Origin: Parabacteroides chinchillae
Lineage (GTDB): Bacteria > Bacteroidota > Bacteroidia > Bacteroidales > Tannerellaceae
Direction: 5' to 3'
Assembly: GCF_900108035.1 (NCBI RefSeq)
Contig: NZ_FNVS01000008.1
Coordinates: 123,730-187,729 of the forward strand
DNA: 64,000 nucleotides
Shown: positions 47,736-57,049 of the stretch, piece by piece
How positions within the stretch are numbered: position 1 is the stretch's first letter
Layout: each line of letters starts with the position of its first letter
Made by a program: the position numbers and the translations under genes
Notes under the pieces: generated by a model
The model's database searches: none
Told to the model about the DNA's origin: nothing
Seen by the model: only the letters and a program-made list of their open reading frames with translations

Positions 47736-49610
47736 ATGAATCCGGAATTTGCCTACTTTATGAAGGTGAATATGGCGCTTGTACTCTTTTACGCCTTCTA
47801 CCGCCTGTTCTTTTATAAAGATACGTTCTTTAAGCTGAGACGTATGATTCTGTTGGCGTTTTTTGGTTTGGCATTGCTCTATCCCTTGTTTAATATACAA
47901 GATTGGGTGAGAGGCCAGGAACCTATTGCAGACGTAATATATATGTATAGTGCCGTCATGTTGCCGGATGTGACTGTGCAGGCAGCAGAGCAATCAATAA
48001 ACTGGAAATTGGTTTTACCAGCTTGTGCTGTCGGTATATATGGAGTAGGGGTTCTTTTGTTGATTATACGTTTTTTCATTCAATTAGGTAGTATTATACG
48101 GCTTGCTTTTACTTGCCGGAAGACGATGGTTCATGGAGTGATGGTACGGTTGCTGGAGCCTTCTGCAGGACCGTTTTCTTTTTTCCGGTTCATATTCATT
48201 TGTCCTGAAAACTTTTCGGATAAAGAGACTGATGAAATATTGACACATGAATGTACACATGTGTCGCAATGGCATTCAGTTGACGTGATCATAAGTGAGA
48301 TTATAGCTATTTTCTGTTGGTTCAACCCATTTGTTTGGCTGCTCAAGCGCGAAGTGCGCCATAATCTGGAATATCTGGCCGATAATAAAGTGATACAAGC
48401 CGGTTATGATAGCAAAGTCTATCAGTATCACTTGTTAGGATTAGCACATCATTGCCAGGTATCTTCGGATTTATATAATAGTTTTAATGTCATACATCTG
48501 AAAAACCGTATTTTTATGATGAATAAAAAACGTTCGCATGGAATAGGGCGTACAAAGTATCTTATATTTCTTCCCCTTGTGGGTATACTTATGTTATTAA
48601 GTAATATTGAGGCTGTGGCACGTATAACAACAGAGCTGGCCAATGGAGCTTCTTCCATTGTAAATGAAGGAAAAAAAGTAAAAATAACTGCTACAGTGGT
48701 AGATGAAATGTATAAACCGCTGATCGGTGCAAATATCTTAATAAAAGGAACTTCTAGTGGTACGATAACAGATAATAAAGGTGTTTTTGTATTAGAAGCT
48801 CCTGAGGATGGTGTCATTTCTGTTTCAGCTTTAGGCTGTCTTGCCAGAGATATGGAAGTCAGTCGTATAAGAGATAATATGAAGATACAGTTAATGACGG
48901 GCGGTACATATTCGGAAGGAAGGTATTTCACCGTAGTAGAACAAATGCCTCGTTTCCCCGGTGGGGATAAGGCATTGTTGAAGTTTCTCGGTTCAAATAT
49001 CAAATATCCGAAAGAAGCACAGGAAAAAGGTATTCAAGGACGTGTAATTTGTAGTTTCATAGTTGATTCGGAAGGCGATATTCGTGATGCGCAAATAGTA
49101 CGTGGAGTAGATCCGTCATTGGATACCGAAGCACTGCGCGTAGTCGGTTTATCCCCCAAGTGGACTCCCGGAATGCAGAGAGGGAAAGCTGTTCCTGTAA
49201 AGTATACGATACCTGTTACGTTTTCACTTCAACGCTCAAATAACCAATCTTCGGAAAGCGGGAAAGTACAAACTGTAGAGCAAAACCCTGGCAATACCGT
49301 ATTTCGTATGGTAGAACACATGCCACGTTTTCCTGGTGGTGAGAGCGAACTGTTGAAGTTCCTCGCTTCAAGTATCAAATATCCGAAAGAAGCGCAGGCA
49401 AAAGGTCTCCAGGGACGTGTGATCTGCCGTTTTATTGTGGAAAAAGACGGTTCGGTAACAGGTGCTGAAATTGTCCAGGGAATAGATCCGTCATTGGATA
49501 CCGAAGCGCTGCGCGTGGTCAATTCATTTCCTAAGTGGACTCCCGGAATGCAGAGAGGAAAAGCTGTTCGTGTAATGTATACCGTACCTGTTACGTTTAG
49601 ACTGCAATGA
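47736..49610 (+). CDS. BlaR1-like M56 metalloprotease with two TonB C-terminal domains
   Basis: 624 residues. About four membrane spans in the first 300, with the zinc motif HECTH (residues near 168-172, HExxH type) and a downstream EYLADN. Then a carboxypeptidase-D-regulatory-like domain (ITATVVDEMYKPLIGANILI) and two nearly identical TonB C-terminal domains (MPRFPGGDKALLKFL, MPRFPGGESELLKFL; each ends WTPGMQRGKAV). The domain pair is an internal duplication. It may sense an envelope signal and cleave the BlaI-like repressor, while the TonB parts contact outer-membrane partners. Start 18 bases after the repressor stop. Confidence 0.85.
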   Translation: MNPEFAYFMKVNMALVLFYAFYRLFFYKDTFFKLRRMILLAFFGLALLYPLFNIQDWVRGQEPIADVIYMYSAVMLPDVTVQAAEQSINWKLVLPACAVGIYGVGVLLLIIRFFIQLGSIIRLAFTCRKTMVHGVMVRLLEPSAGPFSFFRFIFICPENFSDKETDEILTHECTHVSQWHSVDVIISEIIAIFCWFNPFVWLLKREVRHNLEYLADNKVIQAGYDSKVYQYHLLGLAHHCQVSSDLYNSFNVIHLKNRIFMMNKKRSHGIGRTKYLIFLPLVGILMLLSNIEAVARITTELANGASSIVNEGKKVKITATVVDEMYKPLIGANILIKGTSSGTITDNKGVFVLEAPEDGVISVSALGCLARDMEVSRIRDNMKIQLMTGGTYSEGRYFTVVEQMPRFPGGDKALLKFLGSNIKYPKEAQEKGIQGRVICSFIVDSEGDIRDAQIVRGVDPSLDTEALRVVGLSPKWTPGMQRGKAVPVKYTIPVTFSLQRSNNQSSESGKVQTVEQNPGNTVFRMVEHMPRFPGGESELLKFLASSIKYPKEAQAKGLQGRVICRFIVEKDGSVTGAEIVQGIDPSLDTEALRVVNSFPKWTPGMQRGKAVRVMYTVPVTFRLQ

Positions 49611-51034
49611 TTAAGATTATATCCATATTGTTGTTGGCTTGGGGCTTTTGTTTACAGATAAAAGCCCAGTCTTCTACTTTGCAACAGCTAGTAGATAAAA
49701 AACGGTATGCAGCAGTTACTGCCCGGGCCGATAGCCTAACGGCTGCCGACTCGGCGGATTATGCTACGATGTCTGCTATCGGACAAGCTTATGAAGGGAT
49801 GCTTCAATATCGTAAGGCCTTTGGTTTTTATACTTGTTGCCTGAATATGGATACATCTAATATCGATATGCTTAATACGTTGGCTCGTACTGCTATAAAC
49901 TTGGGGCGTGTATCAGATGCCAAGCGACTTTTCTATAAAGTGTTATCAAATGACAGTACAAACTTTTATGCCAATTATCAGTTAGCCAGGCTTTATCAGC
50001 AATTGGGCGATTACCGTATGGCAATAGATATGTATCACCAGTTAATGGATTGGAACGGGGTCAGTTCTGCCCTGTATCGCAATGTGGGTGACTGCTATAC
50101 GAGACTGGAAGAATATCCGGCCGCTGCTTTATGTTACTTTCAGGCATATAATCAGAATCGTGAAAATGCCAGCCTGGCAAGTGCCTTGATTAATACAATG
50201 CTACGGATAGGAGGAACTTATCAGCAAGAGGCTTTGGCTATATGTGATACGGCTTTGTACTATAATCCGGATAACCGTTTGTTACGGCAAAACAAAGGGA
50301 TGGCACTATATATGAATAGAATGTATTCCGAAGCCGATACTTTATATGCTCAACTTCTGGCAGAAGGCGATTCTTCTTACTTTACTTTAAAATATGGAGG
50401 TGCATCCAAATATTATGCCGGACAGTATCTGGATGCTATTGAGCCGTTGGAAGCGGCATATAATAAAGATACTACAGCTGTTGAGGTAAATCTTCTGTTG
50501 GGTTCTGCATTAGGAAAAACTTTTGATCGAAACAGGGCCTATGTCTTGTTAGACAAAGCGGAAGAAGGACTTAAGCCGGATGAATTCCTTTCTAACCAAT
50601 TACTTGGTTTCAGGGCGGAAACGAAAATGAAAGATGGCCATTTCAGGGAGGCTTCACGTTTGTATTATCAGATGTGGAAAAATGACCCCGGGAGACTGGA
50701 TGTCTTATTCAATATTATGAAAATGTATAGCGGTGGGTTTGATGTAAACCAGTATAAGAATGAAGAAGACCGCCAACGCGGGCTTTTTATATATGTACTT
50801 TACCTGAGTGAATATTTAGAAAGCAAAAAAGATAAAGAATCTCTTTTTTATTACAGGCCATTACTTGAATCTTTTTATCAGGATATGTTTTTTAAGAGCG
50901 TGACCGAAGAAACAATGTTGGCACCTGACGGTAAAAAAAGTAAACTCACTGTGATAGACCTTCGCAATCTGATCTGTAAATTGCCCGAAATGCCTGATGA
51001 CTTTCGTAATCAGCTGAATAAAGTAAAGAAATAG
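49607..51034 (+). CDS. Secreted TPR-repeat protein
   Basis: 475 residues, signal ILLLAWGFCLQIKAQ, followed by repeated helix pairs such as NYQLARLYQQLGDYRMAIDM, RNVGDCYTRLEEYPAAALCY and YGGASKYYAGQYLDAIEP. TPR arrays serve protein-protein binding. It overlaps the stop of the BlaR1-like gene by four bases, so it belongs to the operon and may be its periplasmic partner. Function unknown. Confidence 0.8.
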   Translation: MIKIISILLLAWGFCLQIKAQSSTLQQLVDKKRYAAVTARADSLTAADSADYATMSAIGQAYEGMLQYRKAFGFYTCCLNMDTSNIDMLNTLARTAINLGRVSDAKRLFYKVLSNDSTNFYANYQLARLYQQLGDYRMAIDMYHQLMDWNGVSSALYRNVGDCYTRLEEYPAAALCYFQAYNQNRENASLASALINTMLRIGGTYQQEALAICDTALYYNPDNRLLRQNKGMALYMNRMYSEADTLYAQLLAEGDSSYFTLKYGGASKYYAGQYLDAIEPLEAAYNKDTTAVEVNLLLGSALGKTFDRNRAYVLLDKAEEGLKPDEFLSNQLLGFRAETKMKDGHFREASRLYYQMWKNDPGRLDVLFNIMKMYSGGFDVNQYKNEEDRQRGLFIYVLYLSEYLESKKDKESLFYYRPLLESFYQDMFFKSVTEETMLAPDGKKSKLTVIDLRNLICKLPEMPDDFRNQLNKVKK

Positions 51035-51084
51035 CCCTTGTCCATTTAAGGTAAACCATTACTTTTGTTGCAAAGATTGCAAGG

Positions 51085-53307
51085 ATGAAGAAATGTCTTA
51101 TCTTTTTGTTGATGATGCTTTTTGCCTTTTCATCTGTCGCTACGGAACGCAAGAAAGTCGGTCTTGTTTTAGGCGGTGGCGGAGCAAAAGGGGTTGCCCA
51201 TATAGGAGTGCTGAAAGTACTTGAAGAAGCAGGCATACCTATAGATTATATTGCGGGTACGAGTATGGGAGCTATTGTAGGCGGCTTATATTCCATAGGG
51301 TATGCTCCGGCTGAGATAGATAGCATGGTGGGCTCGTTGGACTGGCAAATGCTTTTGAGTGATAAAGTGCAGCGTAGCAATCTTTCCTTTCCTGAAAAAG
51401 AAAACTCTGAACGTTATATCATATCTATCCCTTTTGGCAAGGAGAAGAAAGACCGTTTTATGAGCGGGGTGATAAAAGGACAGAATTTGCAGAACCTTTT
51501 TTCCAGCTTGACAATAGGTTACCATGATTCGGTGGACTTTAATTCCTTTCATATACCGTTTGCCTGTGTGGCATTGGATATTGTAGACGGTAAAGAGAAG
51601 GTATTCCATGAAGGAAGTCTGCCTACTTCGATGCGTGCCAGCATGGCGATACCAGCCGTATTTACTCCCGTACGTTTGGATAGTATGGTATTGGTAGATG
51701 GCGGTCTTTGTAATAATTATCCGGCTGATGTTGCCCGTGCAATGGGTGCTGATATCATTATCGGGGTAGATTTGGGTACCAGCGACCTGAAAGATATAGA
51801 TGGCATAAATACGCCCAGCGACGTAGTGGGGCAAATTGTAGCTCTGTACGGATATGATAAATATAAAAACAATAAGGATAGTACAGAGTTCCTGATTCGC
51901 CCGAACACAGTTCCATATAATTCTGCCAGTTTTAGCGTATCCGCTTTAGATACATTGATAAACCGCGGTGAAATTGCTACCCGTAAACGGTGGGATGAGC
52001 TGATTGCCCTGAAACAACAAATCGGATTGATTGATTCTACAGGCCTGCAAGTTGCTGATGTTCCTGTGTACCGGGATAGTGTGCATACTTATCCGGTTTC
52101 TCCGAATGATACGCTTGTTATCCGCCACATTCGTTTTGAAGGTATTGATCCGAGGGATGAGAAATGGTTGACGGGCATAACACGCCTGAAGGAAAACAGT
52201 ACTATAACAATGAAACAATTGCAACAGGCGATGAATATCCTTGTTGGGACAAATGCGTATTCTAGCGTAAGTTATAAACTGACGGGGGAAAAACAGGATA
52301 ATCTGATATTTACCGTTCAGGAAAAATCTATTAGTTCTATAAATGTAGGGCTTCGTTTTGATACGGAAGAAATAGTGGCTGTTTTGTTGAATGCTACACT
52401 TGACTATCGTACCCGCTATCACTCTAAGCTGGCTTTTACGGGGCGGGTTGGAAAGAAAACGTATGTTAAGTTAGACTATGCAATACAAAGATCTCCTCTC
52501 CGGAATTTTGACCTTTCGTATAAATTTACTTATCAGGATTTGGATATATATAACAGAGGCGATAAAATATTCAATACCACTTACCGGCATCATCTGGCCG
52601 AATTTAGTTATACGGATGTAAACTGGCTGAATTTTAAGTTTCAGGCAGGCCTTCGCTATGAATATTTTGATTATAATTCCTTGCTTTATACGGCCGATGA
52701 TCAACGGTTTGATATTAAACCTGCAGGTTTTGTAAGCTACTTTGCTCTGGCTCATTTGGAAACGTTGGACCGTCGGTATTTTCCAAATAAAGGTGTTTCT
52801 TTGCAAGCCGATTATTCAATCTATACAGATAATTTTGTAAGTTATAAAGGGCATGTCCCGTTTCAGGCTTTGGGGTATCAGTTTCAGGCAGTTTTACCGT
52901 TAACATCTCATTTTAGTTTAATACCTTCTCTTTATGGAAGAGTGCTGATAGGGCGCAATATTGCTTATCCTTTCATGAATGCTGTCGGAGGAGAAATGCC
53001 TGACCGCTATTTACCGCAGCAATTGCCGTTTGCCGGTTTGAATCATGTAGAGATATTTGATAATACGGTTACTTTTGCACGGTTGCACTTCCGGCAGCGT
53101 ATCGGACAGAATAACTATATCTCTTTCATTGCAAACTATGGAATGACCGATAATAACTTTTTTAATCTTTTTAAAGGCGAACATGTTTTCGGAGGTAGTC
53201 TGGGATATGCGTATAATAGTTTTGCGGGTCCTTTAAGTGCCAATTTCGGAATGTCTAACCGAAATCATAATGTGCAATTTTATATGAACCTGGGATATTA
53301 TTTCTGA
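51085..53307 (+). CDS. Patatin-like phospholipase fused to BamA-like barrel (type Vd)
   Basis: 740 residues. Signal, then the patatin domain with the oxyanion hole GGGGAKGVAHIGVL, nucleophile GTSMGA and the Asp in VDGGLCN. POTRA-like segment near 350-420, followed by a 16-strand surface-antigen barrel to the C-terminal aromatic. This is the PlpD/type Vd secretion layout: the barrel stays in the outer membrane and the lipase acts outside or in the periplasm. No intramolecular cleavage site was seen. Confidence 0.88.
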   Translation: MKKCLIFLLMMLFAFSSVATERKKVGLVLGGGGAKGVAHIGVLKVLEEAGIPIDYIAGTSMGAIVGGLYSIGYAPAEIDSMVGSLDWQMLLSDKVQRSNLSFPEKENSERYIISIPFGKEKKDRFMSGVIKGQNLQNLFSSLTIGYHDSVDFNSFHIPFACVALDIVDGKEKVFHEGSLPTSMRASMAIPAVFTPVRLDSMVLVDGGLCNNYPADVARAMGADIIIGVDLGTSDLKDIDGINTPSDVVGQIVALYGYDKYKNNKDSTEFLIRPNTVPYNSASFSVSALDTLINRGEIATRKRWDELIALKQQIGLIDSTGLQVADVPVYRDSVHTYPVSPNDTLVIRHIRFEGIDPRDEKWLTGITRLKENSTITMKQLQQAMNILVGTNAYSSVSYKLTGEKQDNLIFTVQEKSISSINVGLRFDTEEIVAVLLNATLDYRTRYHSKLAFTGRVGKKTYVKLDYAIQRSPLRNFDLSYKFTYQDLDIYNRGDKIFNTTYRHHLAEFSYTDVNWLNFKFQAGLRYEYFDYNSLLYTADDQRFDIKPAGFVSYFALAHLETLDRRYFPNKGVSLQADYSIYTDNFVSYKGHVPFQALGYQFQAVLPLTSHFSLIPSLYGRVLIGRNIAYPFMNAVGGEMPDRYLPQQLPFAGLNHVEIFDNTVTFARLHFRQRIGQNNYISFIANYGMTDNNFFNLFKGEHVFGGSLGYAYNSFAGPLSANFGMSNRNHNVQFYMNLGYYF

Positions 53308-53359
53308 TTTTGTTCTACATTTGTATTCTGTCAATCATTTATTTAAACGAAGCGAGCGT

Positions 53360-54031
53360 ATGAATACAGAGATATTGCAGTTTCTTGAGGAACTTAAACA
53401 GAATAATAACCGTGCATGGTTTCAGGATAATAAAGAACGTTATGATGCCTTACGCCAAGGTTTTATTGATGAGGTGCAAGAGTTGATCGGACGTATTTCA
53501 TTGTTCGATCCGGAGGTTGCAGGGCTGGAGGCTAAAGATTGTTTATTCCGCATATACCGTGATATCCGTTTCTCGCCGGATAAAACTCCTTATAAAATAC
53601 ATTTTGCGGCGTATATAGCCCAAGGGGGGCGTTCCAGTGAACGGAGTGGATATTACATTCATCTTGAACCAGGAAACTGTATGTTGTCGGGAGGCGTATG
53701 GTGCCCTCCACCCGCTTTGCTGAAGAAATTGCGTCAGGATATATATGACCATATTGAAGAATTTGCAGCTATTCTGGAAGATCCTGTTTTTAAAACGACT
53801 TTTCCGGTATTGGAGGGCGAAATGTTGAAACGCATGCCAGCCGGTTATCCGGCAAATTCTCCCTACGATTATATTTTGAAGCATAAGGATTTTAGTGTGG
53901 TAGCCGTGAAGCCGGATTCTTTTTTCTGCAAGAAAGGTTGGATTGAACAGGCTGTTGACTGCTATAAGCTGCTTTTACCTTTTAACCGTTTCCTTAATTA
54001 TACGGTAGACGACTATCAGGGACGTATCTGA
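53360..54031 (+). CDS. DUF2461 family protein
   Basis: 223 residues from the Met in MNTEILQFLEELKQN; a longer upstream frame is unlikely. LFRIYRDIRFSPDKTPYKIHFAAY and GYYIHLEPGNCMLSGGVW are the family signature (TIGR02453). Function is unknown. A long inverted repeat follows. Confidence 0.85.
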   Translation: MNTEILQFLEELKQNNNRAWFQDNKERYDALRQGFIDEVQELIGRISLFDPEVAGLEAKDCLFRIYRDIRFSPDKTPYKIHFAAYIAQGGRSSERSGYYIHLEPGNCMLSGGVWCPPPALLKKLRQDIYDHIEEFAAILEDPVFKTTFPVLEGEMLKRMPAGYPANSPYDYILKHKDFSVVAVKPDSFFCKKGWIEQAVDCYKLLLPFNRFLNYTVDDYQGRI

Positions 54032-54055
54032 TAGACTATATATTTCTTTTTTTGA

Positions 54056-54120
54056 AATCATCCCGATCATTTTTAGAAATCACCTTGATGTTTTTTGAAA
54101 ATGATCGGGATGATTTTTTG
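54056..54120 (+). terminator. Long hairpin terminator after the DUF2461 gene
   Basis: Perfect 18-bp inverted repeat (AATCATCCCGATCATTTT and its complement at 54098-54115) with a 24-base loop and a T-run just after. It is longer than a usual terminator. It separates the DUF2461 gene from sppA. Confidence 0.8.
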
Positions 54121-54164
54121 TAACATTTTATTGGAAAGGGAGGCTGTAATAACTACTGTTTTTG

Positions 54165-54251
54165 TATTTCGAAAAATATTTATCGAAAAACGATAAAAAA
54201 TATTTGGTGGAATAAAAAATAATATATTCATTTGCATATCGAAAAACGATA
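54165..54251. promoter_or_regulatory. Palindromic repeats upstream of sppA
   Basis: TATCGAAAAACGATA occurs at 54181-54195 and 54237-54251, 56 bases apart, each a perfect ATCG/CGAT two-fold site, plus the related TATTTCGAAAAATA at 54165-54178. They are candidate operators. The HTH gene at the end of the same run could encode the binding protein. Confidence 0.6.
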
Positions 54252-54278
54252 AAAATTGATTGTAAAACAAAATATATT

Positions 54279-56051
54279 ATGAAACAATTTTTCAAAATGA
54301 TGTTCGCCTCCACATTAGGAGTGCTAGTTGCAGCAGGTATTTTTTCTGTTTGTTCCATATTCTTTATTATGGGAATTCTTGCCAGTGCCGAAGGTTCGTC
54401 GGAATATATGCCTGAAAAGAACACTGTGTTCAAGCTTTCTTTGAAAGGAACTTTGTCCGACCAAGCGGTTAAAAATCCTTTTGATGAGATTATGGGTGAA
54501 ACAAATAGCCGGATGTCCCTGGTTGATATAACAAAAGCAATTCGTTGTGCAAAAACGAATGATAATATAAAAGGTATCTATTTGGAAGTTGATGGCCTAT
54601 CCGGTGGTTTTGCGGGCTTTGAAGCTATCCAGAGAGAACTTAAAGATTTTAAGGAAAGCGGTAAATTTATTGTGGCTTATGGAGACTTCTATACGCAGGG
54701 TTGCTACTATTTGGCCAGTGTTGCCGATTCTGTTTATTTGAATCCTCTGGGTGCTGTAAGTTTGACCGGGCTTGTATATCAGGGAATTTTCTTTACCGGA
54801 CTGGAAGAAAAACTAGGCATAGAACCTCTTATTTTTAAAGTGGGAACTTATAAAAGTTATACAGAGCCTTATGTGTTAAAGAAGTTCAGCGAAGCCAACC
54901 GGGAGCAAATAACTTCTTTTTTGGGAAGTGTCTGGGGAAATATGACATCGGTTATTGAAAAGAACCGTAATATACCGGCTGCAAAATTGGAGCAGTTCTT
55001 GAATGAAGGCCTTGCATTGGGCAGTGCCGGAAAAGCGGTAGATTATAAACTGGTAGATGCGTTACTCTATCGAAATGATGTTGAGAATATTGTAAAGAAA
55101 ATGGCCGGACAAGATGTAAAAGGTAAGCTGAAAGTTGCTGGAGTGGATAAAATGGCATCTATAAAAGTGAAAGAAAAGGAAAGTAAGAATAAAATTGCTA
55201 TCTATTATGCAGAAGGAGAGATTACAATGGAAGAACCTTCCTCTCCATGGGATGCTGACGCAAAGGTAATTACTGAAAATATGGCAAAACAAATTCGTAA
55301 ATTAAAAGATAAAGATGACGTGAAGGCTGTTGTGTTGCGTGTAAACTCTCCGGGAGGGAATGCTTTCGTTGCCGAGCAAATATGGAAAGCAATAACGGAA
55401 TTGAAAGCTGTTAAGCCGGTGGTTGTTTCAATGGGTGATTATGCTGCTTCCGGGGGATATTATATTTCAGCTCCGGCAAGTAAGATTATAGCCGAGCGTA
55501 CTACCTTGACCGGTTCTATCGGCGTATTTGGTATTTTGCCGAATTTGGCAGGCACGTTCGAGAAGATCGGTTTAACTACGGATGTGGTAAAAACAAATAC
55601 TTATGCAGACTTGGGTGATATGAGTCGTCCGATGCGTGAAGATGAAAAGGCTTTGATTCAAAATAGTGTGGAACGTACATATGACCTATTTATCACTCGG
55701 TGTGCCGAAGGACGTGGAATGACGAAAGCCCGGATTGATTCAATTGGACAGGGACGCGTATGGACAGGAGAACAAGCAAAAGGTATTGGCCTTGTCGATG
55801 AATTAGGTGGAATAGAAGATGCGGTTAAACAGGCAGCTTCTTTGGCTGAAATTACAGATTATACCGTAACGGTAGCCGATGCTCCGAAAGATTTCATTAC
55901 CAAATTTATGGAAAAGAAATTGGATGAAGCGAAAGTTTCTGTGGTGAAGAATCTGATGGGAGAAGATTTTGAAACGTTCCGCCTTGTTCAAAAAGCGAAG
56001 ACTCAACGTGGTATCATGGCTCGCATGCCATTTGACAAAGTAGGTTTATAA
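54279..56051 (+). CDS. sppA: Signal peptide peptidase SppA, 67K type
   Basis: 590 residues. An N-terminal membrane helix, then the duplicated SppA fold with catalytic Lys in VGTYKSYTEPY and catalytic Ser in MGDYAASGGYYIS. The pair is complete, so it should be active in degrading leftover signal peptides in the membrane. The next two genes (DUF2975 and HTH) are spaced 21 and 13 bases, suggesting one transcript. Confidence 0.92.
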   Translation: MKQFFKMMFASTLGVLVAAGIFSVCSIFFIMGILASAEGSSEYMPEKNTVFKLSLKGTLSDQAVKNPFDEIMGETNSRMSLVDITKAIRCAKTNDNIKGIYLEVDGLSGGFAGFEAIQRELKDFKESGKFIVAYGDFYTQGCYYLASVADSVYLNPLGAVSLTGLVYQGIFFTGLEEKLGIEPLIFKVGTYKSYTEPYVLKKFSEANREQITSFLGSVWGNMTSVIEKNRNIPAAKLEQFLNEGLALGSAGKAVDYKLVDALLYRNDVENIVKKMAGQDVKGKLKVAGVDKMASIKVKEKESKNKIAIYYAEGEITMEEPSSPWDADAKVITENMAKQIRKLKDKDDVKAVVLRVNSPGGNAFVAEQIWKAITELKAVKPVVVSMGDYAASGGYYISAPASKIIAERTTLTGSIGVFGILPNLAGTFEKIGLTTDVVKTNTYADLGDMSRPMREDEKALIQNSVERTYDLFITRCAEGRGMTKARIDSIGQGRVWTGEQAKGIGLVDELGGIEDAVKQAASLAEITDYTVTVADAPKDFITKFMEKKLDEAKVSVVKNLMGEDFETFRLVQKAKTQRGIMARMPFDKVGL

Positions 56052-56072
56052 TCAAGATTAAGGCCATAAGTT

Positions 56073-56729
56073 ATGAAAAAGCAATTAAATATTATCTGTA
56101 TACTGATATTCGTTTGTCTGGGACTGTCTCTGATACCCAATGTATATATGATAGGAGATTCCTTTGTTCAAGGGTTTAAGCATGGATATTCACAGTCGAA
56201 GGAAGCCTCTCTGCATCTGGAAAAACCGCAGATATTAATGCCTTTGGAATTAAGCTTATGGCCTGAGTCGGTAGCAATTGCCCCGGATACAATCTTGAAC
56301 CAGAAAAGCGGTGAACGCTTTCCGGTGCAACATATCCATAATATCGTATGGGTAGATCAGGCTAAGTCCGATACAACCACTACTCGCGGTTTGTTATCTA
56401 TCATTCGTTTGATTGCTATCCTGTATGCTATAATCCAGTTCTATAAATTAATAAATGCAATAAACCATCAGGTTATTTTTGAGTGGGTGAATGTGAAAAA
56501 GTTGAATAAGATCGGAGTAGCCTTGCTCCTCTCATATGTGATGACCATGTTGTTTGTCGGATTAAACTATCTGTTTGCAAAAAGCCTGATTGAAATTCCT
56601 GGATATCATTTTAATTATTGGTGCGAATTGAATACTGTTAATTTGATATTAGGGTTGATTGCTTTGCTGGTAGGACGCGTTTTTGCTATGGGGATAACAT
56701 TACGCGAAGAGCAGGATCTTACAGTTTAA
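56073..56729 (+). CDS. DUF2975 family membrane protein
   Basis: 218 residues with four membrane helices (about residues 8-25, 110-128, 148-170 and 188-208). In many genomes DUF2975 is encoded beside a small YozG-like HTH protein, as here. The pair is thought to be regulatory; the exact function is unknown. Confidence 0.8.
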   Translation: MKKQLNIICILIFVCLGLSLIPNVYMIGDSFVQGFKHGYSQSKEASLHLEKPQILMPLELSLWPESVAIAPDTILNQKSGERFPVQHIHNIVWVDQAKSDTTTTRGLLSIIRLIAILYAIIQFYKLINAINHQVIFEWVNVKKLNKIGVALLLSYVMTMLFVGLNYLFAKSLIEIPGYHFNYWCELNTVNLILGLIALLVGRVFAMGITLREEQDLTV

Positions 56730-56742
56730 CGGGGGGATAGAT

Positions 56743-56952
56743 ATGGCTATAGTAGTGAATTTAGATGTGATGATGGCAAAACGAAAAATCTCGTTAGGCG
56801 AATTGGCTGAACGTATTGACATTACTCCTGCTAATTTATCTATACTAAAAACAGGGAAGGCGAAAGCGATACGCTTTTCTACACTTGAGGCAATATGTAA
56901 GGAGTTAAACTGTCAGCCGGCAGATATACTGGAATACAAAGAAGAAGAATAA
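56743..56952 (+). CDS. Small XRE-family HTH regulator (YozG-like)
   Basis: 69 residues, one compact HTH: MAKRKISLGELAERIDITPANLSILKTGKAKAIRFSTLEAICKELNC shortened to its core ITPANLSILKTGKAKAIR. It is the partner of the DUF2975 protein. The palindromes upstream of sppA are attractive targets for it. Confidence 0.85.
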   Translation: MAIVVNLDVMMAKRKISLGELAERIDITPANLSILKTGKAKAIRFSTLEAICKELNCQPADILEYKEEE

Positions 56953-56984
56953 GTCTCTTATTTTTTATTAATCATAAACACATT

Positions 56985-57037
56985 GAAAAAGGCGCGAATA
57001 ACACAAGACGTGAGTCCCTGTTATTAGTGCCTTTTTC
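56985..57037. terminator. Bidirectional terminator between HTH gene and trpB2
   Basis: GAAAAAGGC / GCCTTTTTC with inner AATAACA / TGTTATT pairs forms a long stem ending in T-rich sequence on both strands. It serves the converging genes on either side. Confidence 0.8.
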
Positions 57038-57049
57038 ATTTTAAATCAA

